DNA from: Pyrinomonadaceae bacterium
GTDB taxonomy: Bacteria > Acidobacteriota > Blastocatellia > Pyrinomonadales > Pyrinomonadaceae
Length of the DNA: 8,047 bases
Assembly (NCBI GenBank): GCA_014379795.1
Contig: JACMLC010000715.1
Span: 1-8,047 of the forward strand
Direction of reading: 5' to 3'
In this document: positions 6,661 through 8,047 of the stretch, in pieces
How positions within the stretch are numbered: position 1 is the first letter of the stretch
Layout: each line of letters starts with the position of its first letter
Translations under genes and position numbers: made by a program
The notes under the pieces: model-generated
The model's input: the letters and a program-made list of their open reading frames with translations, nothing else
Told to the model about the DNA's origin: nothing
The model's database searches: none

Positions 6661-7556
6661 CTTAAAATGTCCTGTGCGGCGCGAATCGTGTTGCAGTGAA
6701 TCTCTACCGTGTCATTGATGTCCGCCGCGTAACCGCCGGACATCACCGTCGCGACAGGGATGCCTTTGGCGCGGCACTGTTCAAGCACGAAAGCATCGCG
6801 CGCCTGTAAGCCTTCGATGGTGAGCGAGAGTCGCCCGAGCTTGTCGCCGACGTAAGGGTCTGCTCCGCCAAGATAAAAGATGATGTCCGGTTTGTGCGCG
6901 AAGACGCGCGGGAGGTGTTGGGCCAGCGTCTCAAGATAAGCTTCGTCGCCAGTGCCGTCCGGCAACTCAACATCGAGGGTTGAGCGCGCCTTAAAAAGCG
7001 GATAATTTTTCGCGCCGTGCATCGAGAAGGTAAAGACGCTCTCGTCTCCGGCAAAGATGGTGGCTGTGCCGTTGCCCTGATGCACATCGCAATCAACAAT
7101 GGCGGCGCGCGTGATAAGACGGTCGCGGCGGAGCGCGCGAATCGCAATCGCTACATCATTTAAAACGCAAAAGCCTTCGCCGCGATCTGCGAAGGCGTGA
7201 TGCGTGCCGCCCGCGAGGTTTGACCCGATGCCTGATTCCAGAGCCGCTCGCGCGGCGTTTAATGTGCCTCCGCTTGCGAGAAAAGAGCGGCGCACAAGAG
7301 CTTTTGACCACGGCAGGCCGAGCCGCCGCAACTCGCGCGGCGTCAATAATCCTGCGCGCAAGCGCGTCACGTAATCTTCCGTGTGAACCAGCAAGACATC
7401 CGCCAGCGACGCAGGCTGCGGCTCGATAATCTCTGCGGCGCGCAAAGTCCCTTCGCTCAAGAGACGATCACGCACCAACTCGAATTTACGAATCGGGAAG
7501 ACATGGCCTTCCCCGATGTCCGCGTAATAACGCGGCGTATAAGAGACACGCAACAT
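6651..7556 (-). CDS. HDAC/AcuC-family zinc-dependent deacetylase-like protein
   Basis: Members of this superfamily remove acetyl groups from lysines, polyamines or other acetylated amines in the cytoplasm using a zinc ion. All expected active-site residues are present, counted from the chosen start: GGTHHAF with the His pair 119-120, GFCVLND (128-134), DCDVHQGNGT with zinc ligands Asp157 and His159, GGADP with the third ligand Asp233, and SGGYA with the transition-state Tyr276. The 301-aa length and the single compact domain resemble short bacterial and class IV (HDAC11-like) members. I chose ATG 7554-7556 because MLRVSYTPRYY is a natural start of the first strand. Upstream in-frame starts at 7583 and 7616 would add residues (such as LNSINSMNS) that are merely the translated 9-bp repeat. 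No Shine-Dalgarno is visible before any of them. The last codons and the TAG come from a copy of the GGGTGTAG repeat. The substrate cannot be told from sequence. Confidence 0.9.
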   Translation of the reverse strand: MLRVSYTPRYYADIGEGHVFPIRKFELVRDRLLSEGTLRAAEIIEPQPASLADVLLVHTEDYVTRLRAGLLTPRELRRLGLPWSKALVRRSFLASGGTLNAARAALESGIGSNLAGGTHHAFADRGEGFCVLNDVAIAIRALRRDRLITRAAIVDCDVHQGNGTATIFAGDESVFTFSMHGAKNYPLFKARSTLDVELPDGTGDEAYLETLAQHLPRVFAHKPDIIFYLGGADPYVGDKLGRLSLTIEGLQARDAFVLEQCRAKGIPVATVMSGGYAADINDTVEIHCNTIRAAQDILRRV

Positions 7557-7569
7557 TTTAAGTTTAGAG

Positions 7570-7607
7570 AGTTCGGAGTTCATAGAGTTTATAGAGTTCA
7601 GAGAGTG
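7570..7607 (+). repeat. Degenerate 9-bp tandem array (AGTTCATAG type), arm 1
   Basis: AGT occurs at 7570, 7577, 7586, 7595 and 7604, spaced 7, 9, 9 and 9 bases, within units like GAGTTCATA. The array lies directly upstream of the deacetylase start. Its units are the reverse complement of those in the array at 7643-7704. Confidence 0.75.
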
Positions 7608-7673
7608 CAAAGGCAAACTGCAATGATCCTCTAAATCATTCGACTCCCAAATTCCTTAAACTCTATGAACTCC
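7575..7673. repeat. Perfect 17-bp inverted repeat linking the two 9-bp arrays
   Basis: GGAGTTCATAGAGTTTA (7575-7591) is the exact reverse complement of TAAACTCTATGAACTCC (7657-7673), with 65 bases between the arms. In the minus-strand transcript it would form a long-loop hairpin just ahead of the deacetylase start. The space between the arms (7608-7642) shows no gene. Confidence 0.85.
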
Positions 7674-7704
7674 CCCAACTCCCCAAACTCTCCAAACTCT
7701 TTAA
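7643..7704 (+). repeat. Degenerate 9-bp tandem array (ACTCYCCAA type), arm 2
   Basis: ACT or ATT occurs at 7643, 7651, 7660, 7669, 7678, 7687 and 7696; from 7651 on the spacing is exactly 9 bases. Typical units are ACTCCCCCA, ACTCCCCAA and ACTCTCCAA. The array begins where the Arg-rich gene ends and overlaps its stop codon at 7701-7703. Confidence 0.8.
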
Positions 7705-7967
7705 TGCATGTGCGCGCGGCTTCGACTTCTGCTGCGTCTGACTTTTCTATAACGCACTTTATGACGACGCACGTAGCGGCGAGCGCGCCTGCGAGTTCGG
7801 CGGCGAACTCTGCGACGCGTGCGGACGCGCCCGACGCCAGCCGATTGGCCGAACTCGGATTCGGATACAGTTGGCGGCTCAATCTCGCTGACCGTTCGCG
7901 CTTCGGTGAAGACGGGAACAGACAGCAGAAATGTGACAAGCATAAATTTGGTGAAAATTTTCTTCAT
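7701..7967 (-). CDS. Small exported protein with extremely arginine-rich tail
   Basis: This 88-aa protein starts MKKIFTKFMLVTFLLSVPVF and TEA, a good Sec signal peptide with a likely cut after Ala23. The mature part opens with a short acidic, Ser/Glu-containing segment (24-46), then becomes almost purely basic: from residue 47 to 84 there are 22 Arg and 2 Lys in 38 positions. The tail contains RRR-x steps (RRRVRRRTRRRARR) and ends SRSRSRAHMH. AAGGAG at 7975-7980 lies seven bases before the ATG, which strongly supports translation and this start. It begins 21 bases after the stop of the ABC permease, so the two are probably cotranscribed. I know no family for it. Possible roles, all inference, are binding polyanions (nucleic acid, LPS, acidic polysaccharide) outside the cytoplasm. 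A less likely option is that the hydrophobic start is not a signal and the protein is a cytoplasmic protamine-like DNA binder. Confidence 0.8.
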   Translation of the reverse strand: MKKIFTKFMLVTFLLSVPVFTEARTVSEIEPPTVSESEFGQSAGVGRVRTRRRVRRRTRRRARRYVRRHKVRYRKVRRSRSRSRAHMH

Positions 7968-7974
7968 CTAACTT

Positions 7975-7980
7975 CTCCTT
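7975..7980 (-). promoter_or_regulatory. Shine-Dalgarno AAGGAG of the Arg-rich gene
   Basis: AAGGAG (minus strand) is seven bases before the ATG at 7965-7967. It is the best ribosome site in the minus-strand block and shows which of the overlapping frames here is the real gene. Confidence 0.85.
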
Positions 7981-7988
7981 ATTTGACT

Positions 7989-8047
7989 TTAACGTTTGCG
8001 CTGGCGCGGGTCTAGGTACTCGCGCAAGCCGTCGCCGATAAAGTTGA
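7989..8047 (-). CDS. ABC transporter permease, DppC/OppC type, C-terminal fragment (rest outside window)
   Basis: The minus strand reads NFIGDGLREYLDPRQRKR and a TAA at 7989-7991, and the frame stays open to the window edge. NxxGDGLRxxLDPR is the characteristic last stretch of the second permease subunit of dipeptide/oligopeptide/nickel ABC importers, following the final membrane helix. Only about 18 residues are visible, so substrate and exact subunit cannot be named. The gene would be transcribed toward the Arg-rich gene, and probably belongs to a peptide-uptake operon lying beyond the window. Confidence 0.85.
   Translation of the reverse strand, partial: NFIGDGLREYLDPRQRKR

Noticed and set aside
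7570..7704. Possible CRISPR-like array
   Set aside because: The units are 9 bases with no spacers and are degenerate; CRISPR repeats are about 23-47 bases with unique spacers, and no cas gene is present.
7631..7939. 102-codon minus-strand frame ending in EFGEFGELGEF repeats
   Set aside because: The repeat peptide is just translation of the 9-bp DNA array, and the Arg-rich frame over the same DNA has the Shine-Dalgarno and signal peptide.
7665..8015. 116-codon plus-strand frame starting NSPNSPNSPNSL
   Set aside because: It is the antisense translation of the same array and of the Arg-rich gene; it has no ribosome site and runs through the end of the permease gene.

Overview
The window looks like a chromosomal piece of a Gram-negative-type bacterium with moderate GC content. 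The pilin protein styles, and a Fis-type helix-turn-helix reading KRTTFIEKLKRL, suggest Acidobacteriota (possibly Blastocatellia). That placement is inference from memory of family style, not from a marker gene. Two blocks of genes converge on a strong bidirectional-looking hairpin terminator near 5584-5616.

Plus-strand block (1-5490). The window opens inside a PilW-like minor pilin gene (C-terminal 196 residues). It is followed by a very large PilX-like pilus assembly protein (975 aa) with a prepilin-type N-terminus and two EF-hand-like calcium loops. The pair looks like the distal end of a type IV pilus minor-pilin operon and is closed by a clear intrinsic terminator at 3675-3709. A separate gene (3832-5490) then encodes an unrecognised secreted protein of 552 aa. 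It has a signal peptide, a predicted beta-rich N-terminal part, a helical middle and a cysteine-containing C-terminal part, and it has its own Shine-Dalgarno sequence.

Minus-strand block (read from 8047 down to 5789). In transcription order this holds: the extreme C-terminus of a DppC/OppC-type ABC transporter permease; a small exported protein with an extremely arginine-rich tail (88 aa); an HDAC/AcuC-family deacetylase-like enzyme with all zinc and catalytic residues; and a monofunctional peptidoglycan glycosyltransferase (MtgA). Downstream of mtgA lies a frame-broken remnant of a Fis-type DNA-binding domain, the usual C-terminus of sigma-54-dependent activators.

The gaps in the minus-strand block are unusual. 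Between the Arg-rich gene and the deacetylase gene are two inverted arrays of a degenerate 9-bp unit, which contain a perfect 17-bp inverted repeat. Between the deacetylase gene and mtgA is an array of a G-rich 7-bp unit (GGGTGTA). It has G-quadruplex potential and a 17-bp stem whose outer arm supplies the deacetylase stop codon. No tRNA, rRNA, CRISPR array, insertion sequence or complete mobile element was seen. I found no convincing new defence or metabolic system; the most unusual items are the Arg-rich exported protein, the intergenic repeat arrays and the regulator remnant.
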